From contig SWBL01000562.1 of assembly GCA_024195585.1 (NCBI GenBank), forward strand, positions 1-20,405: a stretch of 20,405 nucleotides of DNA. The letters run 5' to 3'. Made by a program: the position numbers and the translations under genes. Under the pieces are notes generated by a model. It was given only the letters and a program-made list of their open reading frames with translations. It searched no databases and had not been told where the DNA came from. Source of the DNA: Aureobasidium sp. EXF-3400 (taxonomy: Eukaryota > Ascomycota > Dothideomycetes > Dothideales > Saccotheciaceae). Below are positions 1 to 9,065 of the stretch, one piece after another (position 1 is the first letter of the stretch; the number at the start of each line of letters is the position of its first letter).

Positions 1-87
1 CTCTTCTTAGCTCAGTTGGTTTAGAGCGTCTGACTGTAATTGTTAATTGTCATCAGAAGGTCCTTTGTTCGACTCAGAGAGAGGAGA
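1..87 (+). tRNA. tRNA-Tyr (anticodon GUA) with a 12-nt intron
   Basis: The sequence folds as a full tRNA. The acceptor stem 1-7 pairs with 80-86, with one G-T pair. The D arm has stem 10-13/24-27, and its TAGCTCAGTTGG matches the A box. Anticodon stem 29-33 pairs with 53-57, the anticodon GTA is at 36-38, and the T arm is 63-67/75-79 with loop TTCGACT. A 12-nt insert at 40-51 lies one base 3' of the anticodon, the standard position of nuclear tRNA introns, and eukaryotic tRNA-Tyr genes usually carry one. C1:G72 and discriminator A73 are the known eukaryotic tyrosine identity elements and both are present (C1, G86, A87). The B box is slightly off consensus and the T stem has one wobble pair. 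The gene begins at the first base of the window, so its upstream region is not visible. Confidence 0.9.
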
Positions 88-91
88 TTTC

Positions 92-96
92 TTTTT
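92..96 (+). terminator. RNA polymerase III terminator of the tRNA
   Basis: A run of five T residues starts five bases after the discriminator base of the tRNA-Tyr gene. This is the expected oligo-T stop for RNA polymerase III. Confidence 0.75.
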
Positions 97-1538
97 GCCA
101 ATGTGTCTTTTCGAATGGGCATGTCATGTCAGCCTTTTGTTCCTCGTCAATTCATCAAGGGGTTCATGCGAGTCATTTTTGATTGACTCTTGCTTCAGTT
201 GACATTATGCCTCTCGTCCTTTTTCACTCACTGACCTGTATTGAAGCGTTCATGGTTGTTGGAGCTGATGTGATGGCTTCACGAAATGGAAACGTGTGTT
301 TGAGGGAAAAGACATACATCTCCGCACCACAACACTATGTCGAGCTAGATTGTGCAACGGAAGACGTAGAGGACGACTGAAAAGCGATATGGGATGATCA
401 ATACGCAATATTCCAAGCCGTCAACCAGCAATGGACATGATCAGATGCTTTTGAGCATGTACGTGGGGCAACCCTGTCAAGCTCTCATACACATATCATA
501 TCACAAACCCTCAAAAGAGTGTACCATGTCTGTATAAGCAATAGTCAGTAGTCTGTATGTTACAATGCATGATGCTAGTGTTGATATCTTGCCTTCACAT
601 CGGAATGCAACGTCTTTCATCTCTCTGCTAGAAACCTTCGTTCTTGAGCCAGTGCTTTCGCGACAGTGTCATGCAAGCAAACTACTTTAGCATTGAGTGG
701 AACATACTTGACGAAACAGAGAACCAGTACTCTTAACATAGCCTCTGGAGACCTTAAAGAAACCAGTCTTCCATGAAGTAGATCGCGTATGAAAACCGAC
801 GAGCACATAGCAGCATGAGTTGAGCCTTAGCGATCACCTTGCCAATATTTTGATTCGGCCGCATGGACACAGCAAGCCAAGGTCATCGTAGTATACGGTA
901 TCTGTATCAGGTTGCGGTCGTCGTTCGTGTTTCCACAAGGAGGTTAGTAGTATCAGTATTAAGTGTTCAATTGTCACAAGAGTCGACAAGGTCGGAGAAG
1001 GAGAACCGGTCGTGGATGGACCTTACAGAGCATGACCCACTCGCGCTAAGAGCAGCTGGTTACAGTTGGGACATAATCAACAAATTACACTCTTACAGGG
1101 TTGGACATGCAGTGCGTAGCAGAAGAAAGTACGATCACTACCTCTTCGCTTTGGACAGGAAAGGAGTTGATAGGAGAAACGACAAGTAACGAGAAGTTGT
1201 CAAAATTGAGTCCAGGCTCAGAGACGTCGCTGCCAATTCAGTCATCTATTGATTGCCAGTGGACCGTGAAAACAAGTGAGCAAAAGACGCTACTTACTTC
1301 TTACGGATGCTATGTCAGGTGGGACAGATGCTTATTCGGGTGACTTCGAACAGTCAGACGCATGTAAATACCTGCCACTCTGTAGGAACTATCGCATCAT
1401 GATGTGGTAGCTGCTAGTTGCATTGACAAGCTACAGTCGAAGTCTCGATATGTTCCCGGTCACCGACGCCGGGATACGTCCATATCTCAAACGGCTCGAG
1501 GAACCCATGGACATTGGATCTCGACGTCTAACCTCTAG
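97..1538. other. Gene-free stretch
   Basis: No ORF here has recognisable domain content. The longest ones (108 codons at 863-1189 on plus, 63 codons at 617-808 on minus) do not look like any family I know and have no intron or codon-usage support. Upstream of 1539 there may be further badly decayed fibrillarin-derived sequence (a possible mutated splice donor near 1480), but the alignment is too weak to claim. Confidence 0.5.
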
Positions 1539-1830
1539 GTCATGGATGGACCTCTCGAGGTACGGGTAATGGAGCTTGTGAGAATAAGACGAGATTACAG
1601 GATGCAAAGGGAGGGCAGAAGGCCATTGTTGTAAGCAGCATCGACAGCAGACTCTCGAAACGAGCAAGATACTGACAAAAAATTCCGCAGGAACCTCATA
1701 GACACGAAGGTGTATTCATCGCAAGAGGCAAGGGGGACATGCTGTGCACACGCTCAATGCCTCCTGGAGTTGTTATGTCAACGGGAAGAAGCGTGTCACA
1801 GTCGATTCGCCTGCTCCCGTTGCCTATTAG
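1539..1830 (+). pseudogene. Partial, intron-containing fibrillarin pseudogene (inverted copy of the gene at 17316-18528)
   Basis: Read on the plus strand, this is exon 4, intron 4 and the first part of exon 5 of the fibrillarin gene that lies about 16 kb away on the minus strand. A TAG acceptor at 1536-1538, preceded by a CTAAC branch-like sequence, marks the start of the exon-4 copy (1539-1630). That exon has no stop codon and ends with AKGGQKAIV, exactly as in the parent. The intron copy is 1631-1690, GTAAGC to CGCAG; it matches the 59-nt parental intron throughout except for one extra A. The exon-5 copy starts [15 protein letters not shown] 2-nt insertion near 1773-1774 shifts the frame; in the restored frame [15 protein letters not shown] still resembles the parental [15 protein letters not shown], and a TAG follows at 1828-1830. 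Similarity fades by about 1860. The glycine-rich N-terminal exons and the SAM-binding domain are missing, so no working enzyme can be made. Because the intron is kept, this is a DNA-level duplication and not a retrocopy. Confidence 0.9.
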
Positions 1831-2264
1831 CGGAGATGAGAATATCATATTACCAATGCTTGTGATTATTCTTGATTGAGGGAAGGATATCGTGTGTGTA
1901 GAGATATGTGTCAACGAACTCTGTGATGACCAACAGCAGGGCTCGGAGTTAGCAAGATTTGAATACCTGTTTGCTCAGAGTAGATGATATAACTGCAAGT
2001 GACCAACGGCAGCCATGTGATACTTTTGTTCTGCGATACATTGTAGGACGCCGAAAAAGTATCTCGATCCGAAACAAAGAGAATAACCATATGGTACCTC
2101 CCAATACCCCAGCTATTTCGTCCTTCCTCGAGACATTGACCGATGGCATGACTAGATGACTAACCATTTGTCGATACAGCAAGCATATAAAGAGCCGAAA
2201 CCTCTAAAGTGTAGGATTCATCCTGTGCAGGATCAACAAACCCTTCTTGAGCGGAGTGAGGACT
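1831..2264. other. Intergenic stretch after the fibrillarin copy
   Basis: Apart from faint fibrillarin similarity up to about 1860, I see no gene, RNA or repeat. The short overlapping ORFs on both strands (1949-2182 minus, 1959-2159 plus) have no recognisable content. The stretch also serves as the downstream flank of the minus-strand gene ending at 2265. Confidence 0.4.
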
Positions 2265-3248
2265 TCAGTGGCTGATGTATGATAAGAGAGCAAGGTAGTC
2301 GAAATCGTCAGGCTGAGGCGAGTGGTTGCGTGCAACTGGTTGACAGTCTCTGGAGCGGAGCTGGCGGATGAGTTCATGGAGGACTCGCTCAAACAATGCT
2401 TGGTCCAGTTGTTCTTTCGCAAGCTCAATGTACTCCGTGTTGTCAATACGATGACCTTCCCACTTTGGCTGTGCTGTACAATACCAGACGCGATATACTT
2501 GGCCAGATTCATGCACTTTTCTAGCAGTGCGATTGTGACCAGGCCTTCCCTCAACAGGGCCGTGGCGGGAACAGTGGATATGCTTGCGGTAGTAGTGATG
2601 TAGCGTCTGGGCGAGATATAGTTTACCACCTTCGACAACCATGTTGACCCTAGGGTTCAGCGTCACAGTGGGTAGCGGTTGAGCAGACTGTAATCCTCTG
2701 AACGGTTGATAGACAAGCATCGACGAATCAGGATCAACCGCAGTTTCGCCTCTTTGGTGGTTGAACACAGGCAAGGGCGAAGCATAAGGCAGATTTGCTG
2801 TCTGGCTATAGTTGTTTCTGTCGTGTTGTTGGTTGGAGCTGGACTGGCGTGGGCCTTGAGGTTGCGAACGACCTCTGCGTCGCTTGACAGGTTCGACGAC
2901 TTGCTTTGGTCCGTTCAGTTTTCCTCTGGGTAGATCATCGTTGTGGGAGTCTTGGTCGCCAGAACAGTCGTCACTGGAGTCCTCGTCACTGCTAAGCACG
3001 ACATGACGATAGTCACGGAACTTCGCCAGAGCCTTTTCATCGATAGGAACACCTCCTTCAGGCGAGGGAGATCTTGTCATGGCCTCTGCAGAATCCGACG
3101 AAAGTGAAGGGGGGTTCGCATTGCTCTGAGGTCGGTCTGCGTTGTGATTACCTCGTTTTTGGCGTGGGAAGAGGAAGAGGGCTGGGTCAGACGCGTCGTC
3201 TCTGTCTCGCTTCTTGCTGCGGTAAGGTAAGTTCTGAAACTTGTCCAT
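2265..3248 (-). CDS. Unrecognised, probably nuclear protein with a disordered N-terminal half (327 aa)
   Basis: This is a single uninterrupted ORF. I chose the ATG at 3246-3248 (MDKFQNLPYRSKKRDRD); the frame stays open further upstream but without an ATG. The first ~190 residues are polar and low in complexity: an SKKRDRDD segment, an acidic serine run (SSDEDSSDD), a KRRRGR basic patch near residue 121 that could be a nuclear signal, and a Q/N/S-rich region. The last ~120 residues look folded. They include KLYLAQTLHHYYRKHIHCSRH, then a WYC and an amphipathic segment rich in E, L and R (ELAKEQLDQALFERVLHELI). The Cys and His residues do not form a zinc motif that I recognise. No domain family can be named. 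Coding is supported by length and by the sharp change from a biased to a balanced C-terminal composition, with no homology to lean on. Alternatives are a fast-evolving chromatin or RNA-associated protein, or a lineage-specific orphan. Confidence 0.6.
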   Translation of the reverse strand: MDKFQNLPYRSKKRDRDDASDPALFLFPRQKRGNHNADRPQSNANPPSLSSDSAEAMTRSPSPEGGVPIDEKALAKFRDYRHVVLSSDEDSSDDCSGDQDSHNDDLPRGKLNGPKQVVEPVKRRRGRSQPQGPRQSSSNQQHDRNNYSQTANLPYASPLPVFNHQRGETAVDPDSSMLVYQPFRGLQSAQPLPTVTLNPRVNMVVEGGKLYLAQTLHHYYRKHIHCSRHGPVEGRPGHNRTARKVHESGQVYRVWYCTAQPKWEGHRIDNTEYIELAKEQLDQALFERVLHELIRQLRSRDCQPVARNHSPQPDDFDYLALLSYISH

Positions 3249-5248
3249 GATGGGATGAGCGCGATGATTGATTGCACTGCAAGGCGATGGCAATGGTTGT
3301 TGTTGAAAAACCAAAGCAGACTGAATAATGACAAGCGCAGATCGAGTGCCCTTGTGCTGTAGAATGGGTCAGTGTTGCGTGAACAAACCGATGTGAGGTG
3401 AGCAAGAAAGTGGAAGTGACATCTGATCCGTGTCGCTGCCAGCGTTTGAGTGACCTGGAAGTAGGCGCGTGTTTGAGGAAAGCTTGACGCGTCGGGATCA
3501 GAGCGGAAAGAGCCATCGGGGAAACCACGGCTTTGACGCCCTGAGCTTCAAAAAGATTTTCAGCTCGCAGTCGACATCTTTTCACCATCATCAAGAGCTT
3601 TTACTTGCTTCGCCAGCCGCCGCGGCATCGTGTGCAGCTGAGAGATATACCAAAGCTTTTAACGTCGCATGGCATGCCGTGGCAGCGCTGGGTCTGCAAC
3701 GCAAAAAATGCTTGTGATAAGCGCCGTGGACCGGTCAACACACCCCTGCCAAACACTAGGTATGCATCCCTTCCTGTAACCTACTCACTCAATCCACCGA
3801 GGTGATGAAATTCCTGCGCAAAATATCACAGACCTGTTCGGAAACAAACAATGTCGAGATCATGCTTGGAGACCTTCTGATCTTTCACCAATTACCCTTT
3901 TCGTCCAAGACTGCTGCATGTAAGCCTTGAGTGCTGACTGGGAATTTACAGGTCTCCACCATCCAAGCACCTATCGTCGGGTCGAACGGCAAGTCGTCCA
4001 CTATATAGAGTTAGATATCAAAATCCAAGCCTCGGTTGAACTCCTCTTTGTCACTCATTGAGCCGTGCTCTGTACAATAATCTCCTATCATGCATCGTAG
4101 CGAGCCGAAATCATCCTTTCCATCAGCTGGCACCTTTTACTAGTTCAGCTACATGCTGTGATCAATTGCGGCATGTGTTGCGAGAGGACGTTTCGAAGGC
4201 GGTCGGAGACACCGCCGGCTACGCCGAATATGTGATGCCGACTGTCCACAGTCCATCTTTGTGATGCAGAATAGTGGCAGTTAGGGGCTGTGAACATTTT
4301 CTAGGAAACATCATATTGGTGATACTAAACGCTCAGCCTCGCATTTGAGCAAACACTGCCTGACTTCCTGAGGAGAAGAAAAGGACATCCATATCCCGTC
4401 TCTGTAACACCCACTGATGCCGATCATTTCTATCTTATTGCACTCACAACAGAGCCACAAACATTACGCCCTTGGTGACACCGTAGTGTGGCGACTTTAG
4501 TGTGGGTGCGATACACTGTTGGGCTACTGTCACCATCCGCCTGACAAGGTCAGTATCGACGATCACAATGTACGAAATTATGTTGATGTGTTCTTGTCTT
4601 GGGTAGAGATCGTTCTTGACAGGCACCATTCGTCTTTCTGAGCTGTCACCGGAGTGTTTTCCCCGGGTCCCGAGGTCCGTCAAGACGTGGTTCCGCGACA
4701 CAGAAGCTCCAGCCCTTCAGCCCTGAGCTGACAACCCGTTGGCACGAACTTTGTCTCTGCCGCAATCTTCACCGGTACTCAACACAGATTGCATTGAGGA
4801 TTGCAAGAGAGTCTTCAACACCGCCAAAGACCAGGATCCTATGCTGGTTGATTGGAAAGCGACAATTCCGCATCAGAGACGAAGACTAGGCACATTCATT
4901 TCTCCAATTGAAGTGCTGCTGTCCAATCACAGCTGGGAGTACAACCTGCGGGTCGCATTCGCGGGGAACTGGCCTAAAACAGTTAATGATCCCAATAGCT
5001 CAGCGAACCTTGCCCTCTCCTTACTCTTATACCCACGGACTCGCCGGCGCCCAAGTTCACTGCCTTTTTCCTCTTCGAGTTTGCAAGTTTGCTCTTTTCC
5101 CCTTTACGGATTTCTCACTCCTGGTCCAAGTTCAAGTCTCTACGAGAAGTGGAGCAAAGAAGAGGCAAACCGCAGCAGAATCAGCATCCGATCATCGTTT
5201 GATCGAGGCCCTGGGTGAGAGAGAACCAAAACAGAGAAAGACCTAACC
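3249..5248. other. Two-kilobase intergenic region between divergent genes
   Basis: It lies between the minus-strand gene starting at 3248 and the plus-strand regulator starting at 5249, so it must hold both promoters. Short ORFs are present, but none looks like a conserved protein or splices convincingly. The last few hundred bases are pyrimidine-rich on the plus strand (about 5010-5110), which is common in fungal promoters and leaders. One frame opens with an ATG at 4986 and stops at 5244-5246, two bases before the regulator start codon; it could be an upstream ORF if transcription starts far enough upstream. Confidence 0.45.
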
Positions 5249-7287
5249 ATGGCGGCTGTGGGCAAGTTCGTGTTTGTCAACTATACTGGCGAACCAGATG
5301 TCGAGGCCAAGCAATCCTTGCCAACCGTAAGACAGCATGTCATGCATGACTTTTTTCGGCGGCAAAGGGAGGCAGATAACGGCGCATCTCCAGAAGAAGT
5401 TGCTGCGCCAGAGGTTTCAGCTGCAAAGACCAAAGAATCCCGCCGGCGAAATACCAAAACTCGTCAGGCTGCGTCTCAGCCGCGCCCCAAGCGCTCATCT
5501 GTAAAAAGATCATCACGAGCTCGCAAAGATAACCCCCAACTACATCGCCAGTCATCTGCCTCATCGACCGAATTGGTATTTCTTCAGGAGTTCCCTGAAG
5601 GAAGTCCCCCATCATTCAGCCGGACCTCATCCCTTGACGATAATATTGATTCGTCCCCGCCTGTCTTCACCGACTCGATTGGCTATACCGACACATCTTC
5701 GCCTCTATACTCAGTTGCACAGTCTGACCCTTCACCCGGCGTATTTGAAGAGGCCTCACCGCAGTCCACTTCTCTTATTCAGATAAACTCGCGAGCATCG
5801 CCCGTGTTCTTCGAGTCAGATCAATCTGCCCTACTTCAGGCACCAAACCCTTTTCTGCACAGTCCTGCTGTTCATCGCTGGGATCCGTTTAATACGCTTC
5901 CCTTAAACGGTCTCGCTGTAGATCAGCTCGCGACTTGGCACTTTCACCGTCCGATCAACCGAAACAACATTTGGGAGAGCAAAGTTCTCTGGCTCGACAA
6001 AGTCGACAGTCATTTCAGAAGGGGTCTGTGGAGTATCGCGCTTACAAGCACCCCGCTATTTCATGTTCTTCTGTGCATTGCGGAAATGAAACGCAGCGTA
6101 CTCACGGGAGATCGCAACCAAATCAGTTACTTTGAGCACAAGATTGCAGCCATGCGTGCAGTTTCTCAGGGCGTTTCCAGATTGTCGTCTCTTCCTCAGC
6201 TTACGGGAATGCACGGCATGTCTTTGCCATGTAAGTTGTGATGAGCCAGGATTTCGAGCCTTATACTGACTGACATGTAACAGCGGACGATACATCAGGC
6301 TTGGCAGAAACATCGACAGACACCTTCGTCATGTTGGTGGCTATTCAAGTGAATTTGGCCTTGGGCGATAAGGAGTACGACGCCGCAAAAACACATATGC
6401 GATGTGTAACCGACCTGGTATCCAAAGCTGGTGGGCTCCAATCTTTTGGCTACACACAATGGCGGCATACGATCTGGAACGACCTTAAACTAGCATCGGC
6501 GCTTCTGGAAAGACCGATGCTCGAATACGGCCTACGTCTGGAGTCGGCCAATTGTACATTCCCACCAGAAGTAAACAGTGAGGCCCACCGTCTATCGCTG
6601 GAGACCGTTCGCATGATCCCGACATCAGACACCTTGACGTCTGAGATGGCATACGATCTGTTCAACCGTCTTCATCAACTGTGTCTCTCTTTTGACACTA
6701 CGTTGACCGAAGAAGCTCATTTCCTGGCTGTCGAGAATGCCTTCTACACTATTGTGTACCAACTGTGTAACTTTATTGCAGACAGTCAGTCACATACCGA
6801 ATGCAGCGATACAGACATGTTGGTTTTGGGTGTTCAGCTCAGCACATGGATGTGCATGCCATCGCTGGTCAACATGCGCGCACTCTTCAACACAGTCATC
6901 AACACCATCCAATCGAAACTAGTCTACCGCCTCTGGAACGGTCTGAAGCCAGACCTTATCCTACAATGGGAGTCTACCGCAAAGCTCGACTCGCTATTAT
7001 GGATCATGTTTCAAGCTTCATCCGCAGCCATCAGTGTTTGTTCGACGGGAGAAACATGGATGCCTGCGTACATGTTGGAGTCGTTCCTGACGACCACCAG
7101 ACAAGTAGCCATGAGGTTGCAGATCCACAGTCTGGCAGACTTTGAAAAGACATTAAGGAAATTCCCTTACAGTGAAAATGTGTTTGGCGATGATTGCAGG
7201 ATGCTGTGGACGCAAATGGGGCTTGATGACACTGGTGTCATCGATGGGATGGTCTCTCCCGGCTCGATGATCATCGAGCAGATGTGA
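5249..7287 (+). CDS. Fungal_trans_2-type putative transcriptional regulator lacking a Zn2Cys6 cluster (661 aa)
   Basis: There are two exons, 5249-6230 and 6284-7287. They are joined across a 53-nt intron (GTAAGT donor, TACTGAC branch, ACAG acceptor); the join is in frame and gives 661 codons plus stop. The ATG has a good context (ACCATGG). Residues 7-40 contain the FVNYTG...VRQHVMHDFFRRQR signature. It heads a large group of Pezizomycotina proteins, often labelled 'tachykinin family', that carry the Fungal_trans_2 (PF11951) helical domain. A basic stretch (about residues 57-95) and a Ser/Pro-rich linker follow. The helical region runs from about residue 205 (HRWDPFNTLP) to the C-terminus. No CX2CX6C pattern is present, so DNA binding by a zinc cluster is not supported. 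The expected role is a nuclear regulator, but target and pathway cannot be told from sequence. Family assignment is from pattern recognition; the function is inferred. Confidence 0.85.
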
Positions 7288-8309
7288 AGAGACGGTGATC
7301 ATTTGAAGTGGTGTTAGAGGTCGTGCCTCCCACTGCATGTTGGTCCGTTTTTTTCCCTTCTTCCCATAATCTTCTCTCTAGACCCTTTTGAGGTGTCTTT
7401 TGGCAGCTCATGCTGTTTTCTTTTCTCACGGCATAATATCTTGTAACGATATCAAGATAGCAAAGCTTTTGTCCGAAAATTTTACAACACTCATCATGTC
7501 AACCCATTTTCTTGCCTATACCGATCGATGCAGTTTGCCGCCAAGTCTCTGTTCTGTTATTACTTGTGCTTTATATAAGGTCAGAGCTACACATATAAGA
7601 GTTTGGGCGTCAGCCACAAACTTTGGTCAGAGAAATTCGGCGTCAGTGATGTTGCGTCCAATTATCCGGATATGGAAACTAGAACATACAGCAGCAATAG
7701 TCTTCAGTCGTGCCCACCGGGATGCCGGAGAGAATCTGAGAAGAGACAAGTGGGATGCGTGGGATATGGTGATGTCCTTTCTGTCCTCGTGTTCGCGGCT
7801 GGAGAAAGGGGTCACCAGGTCCACAGCTATAGCAAACGTGTTGCAGCTATTGTGCATAAAAAGAGCCTCTTATCCCAGCAAGTAGTATAATTGCTGATCA
7901 CGATCACGGAGAAAGTCCTCACGTGGAGAGAGAGAGAGTCCTCGAGTTGATGGGCTGATCGCGAAGGCTCTAGACAGCAAATATCGCGTTTTCAAACGAT
8001 CGGATCTCGAGGTAGTCACTGATTCCAGGCTAAGCCAAAATGCTGTCTTCGTATCTTTGAGACCCTGATCAAGAAGAACCTTATATGCACAGGCTTTGTT
8101 CATGCCTGCTAGAGCGTATTATCATCAATTCCAGCTGTACGAGCAGCTTTCTACCCACTTATTGTAGGATATCAGGGGAGAGAGTGAACGGTGAAAGGCT
8201 GAGCCAGCTTAAGTCAGATACAAGCTTGCCTTTTGGTTTCACTTCCTCCATTGGACGCCCTGGCAGAGCGCTACAGTCACCTCCGTCAATCTAGTCTTTG
8301 CTGTACCTA
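7288..8309. other. Intergenic region downstream of the regulator gene
   Basis: It holds the 3' flank of the gene ending at 7287. ORFs of up to 165 codons exist (7388-7885 plus, with two overlapping competitors at 7603-7890 plus and 7627-7857 minus), but I recognise none of them. They compete over the same DNA, with no introns or family motifs to favour one. A short GA-repeat tract is present near 7926-7937. I see no RNA gene. Confidence 0.4.
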
Positions 8310-8360
8310 TTCCCACGGTCATCCAACGGCGTCCGCTATGGCCAGCTTCTCTTGACAGAA
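8310..8360 (+). repeat. 51-bp coding-like repeat, copy 1
   Basis: This encodes FPRSSNGVRYGQLLLTE in plus frame. Copy 2 (8479-8529) encodes the identical 17 residues. The two differ at 8 of 51 bases, and all eight are synonymous third positions. The copies are 169 bp apart and therefore in different frames. An in-frame stop at 8292-8294 lies shortly upstream of copy 1. The peptide matches no family I know. Confidence 0.7.
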
Positions 8361-8478
8361 CTTTTTGCGCACAGGAAAGATACCTCGCCCAGCGATATGG
8401 CAACCTGTGTGGAGGAGTTCTTCCAAGCTGTCAACCTTAGAAAGGAACATGTCGCATTTCCAACCAACCTTCAGGAGT

Positions 8479-8529
8479 TTCCCACGATCATCCAACGGTG
8501 TGCGCTACGGACAACTCCTCTTGACAGAG
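8479..8529 (+). repeat. 51-bp coding-like repeat, copy 2
   Basis: This is the second copy of the repeat described at 8310-8360, with the same encoded peptide. Its frame continues with RAQPEQTTRSMNHSWVRHL and stops at 8587-8589. A possible intron at 8417-8474 (GTTCTT to TTCAG, 58 nt) would bring both copies into one frame, but that donor is weak and has no independent support. Confidence 0.65.
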
Positions 8530-8620
8530 CGAGCTCAGCCTGAACAAACAACCAGGTCCATGAATCACAGCTGGGTACGTCATCTCTAGGGTGCTGCATG
8601 TATTCACATCTCAAGTCGAG

Positions 8621-9065
8621 CTAAGGCGTGCTGTGTTGGGAAATCAGGGGAAGAGGAGAGAGAGTCACTGACCCAATGTCTTGCCCCTTCTCCTGCTTGA
8701 GCCTCCTTGATTGAGTCTCGCAAATCTCTTTCTCATATCTCGACAATGTTTCGAGGTCATGCACCTCTTGACCTGTGTCCACCGTAATCCAGCCAATGTT
8801 GACTGTGCTGGTAGGAGGTACTGAAACAGGATCGGCCGTCGGAGTATGCAGATTTATAATAGATAGGTCGTTGCAACCATGGTCGATTTGAAAGAATAAT
8901 ATCGACGACATGTGCATAAATGTCTCTCCCGCCTGCGATTATGGAGAGTCAGGATAAAATGGGGATGACAGTGTCAATACCATAGTTATCGGGTGATCTG
9001 TTGACGTCGGGATTGTTTCTACCGTATCGATCAGGAATGTTGTAAAATGGTGTAGTGTTGAGATA
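8621..9065 (-). CDS. Weakly supported spliced ORF or gene remnant, unknown function
   Basis: Two putative exons read on the minus strand: 8981-9065 (ISTLHHFTTFLIDTVETIP...ITM) and 8932 downward (AGETFMHMSSILFFQIDHG...KQEKGQDIG). They are separated by a 48-nt intron at 8933-8980 with a GTATTG donor, a CCTGAC branch and a CGCAG acceptor; the join is phase 0 and keeps the frame. The first exon is itself preceded by a good acceptor (TACTGACATTGTTTAG), so at least one more upstream exon would be needed, and I could not find a convincing one. Translation would run to the stop at 8621-8623, or leave the exon at a possible GTCAGT donor near 8672. A second frame through the first exon is also open, which weakens the case. 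No domain is recognised. This may be a genuine small-exon gene or decayed coding sequence. Confidence 0.3.

Noticed and set aside
863..1189. 108-codon plus-strand ORF near the left end
   Set aside because: No family resemblance or splice or context support; length alone is within what random sequence of this composition gives.
7388..7885. 165-codon plus-strand ORF downstream of the regulator gene
   Set aside because: There is no recognisable motif, two other frames are also open over the same bases, and the composition is not protein-like enough to call a gene without further support.
8310..8529. Minus-strand reading of the 51-bp repeats as the coding frame
   Set aside because: The minus frame that puts the differences at third positions contains a TAG in both copies and one Trp/Cys change, whereas the plus frame is stop-free within the repeat and fully synonymous.
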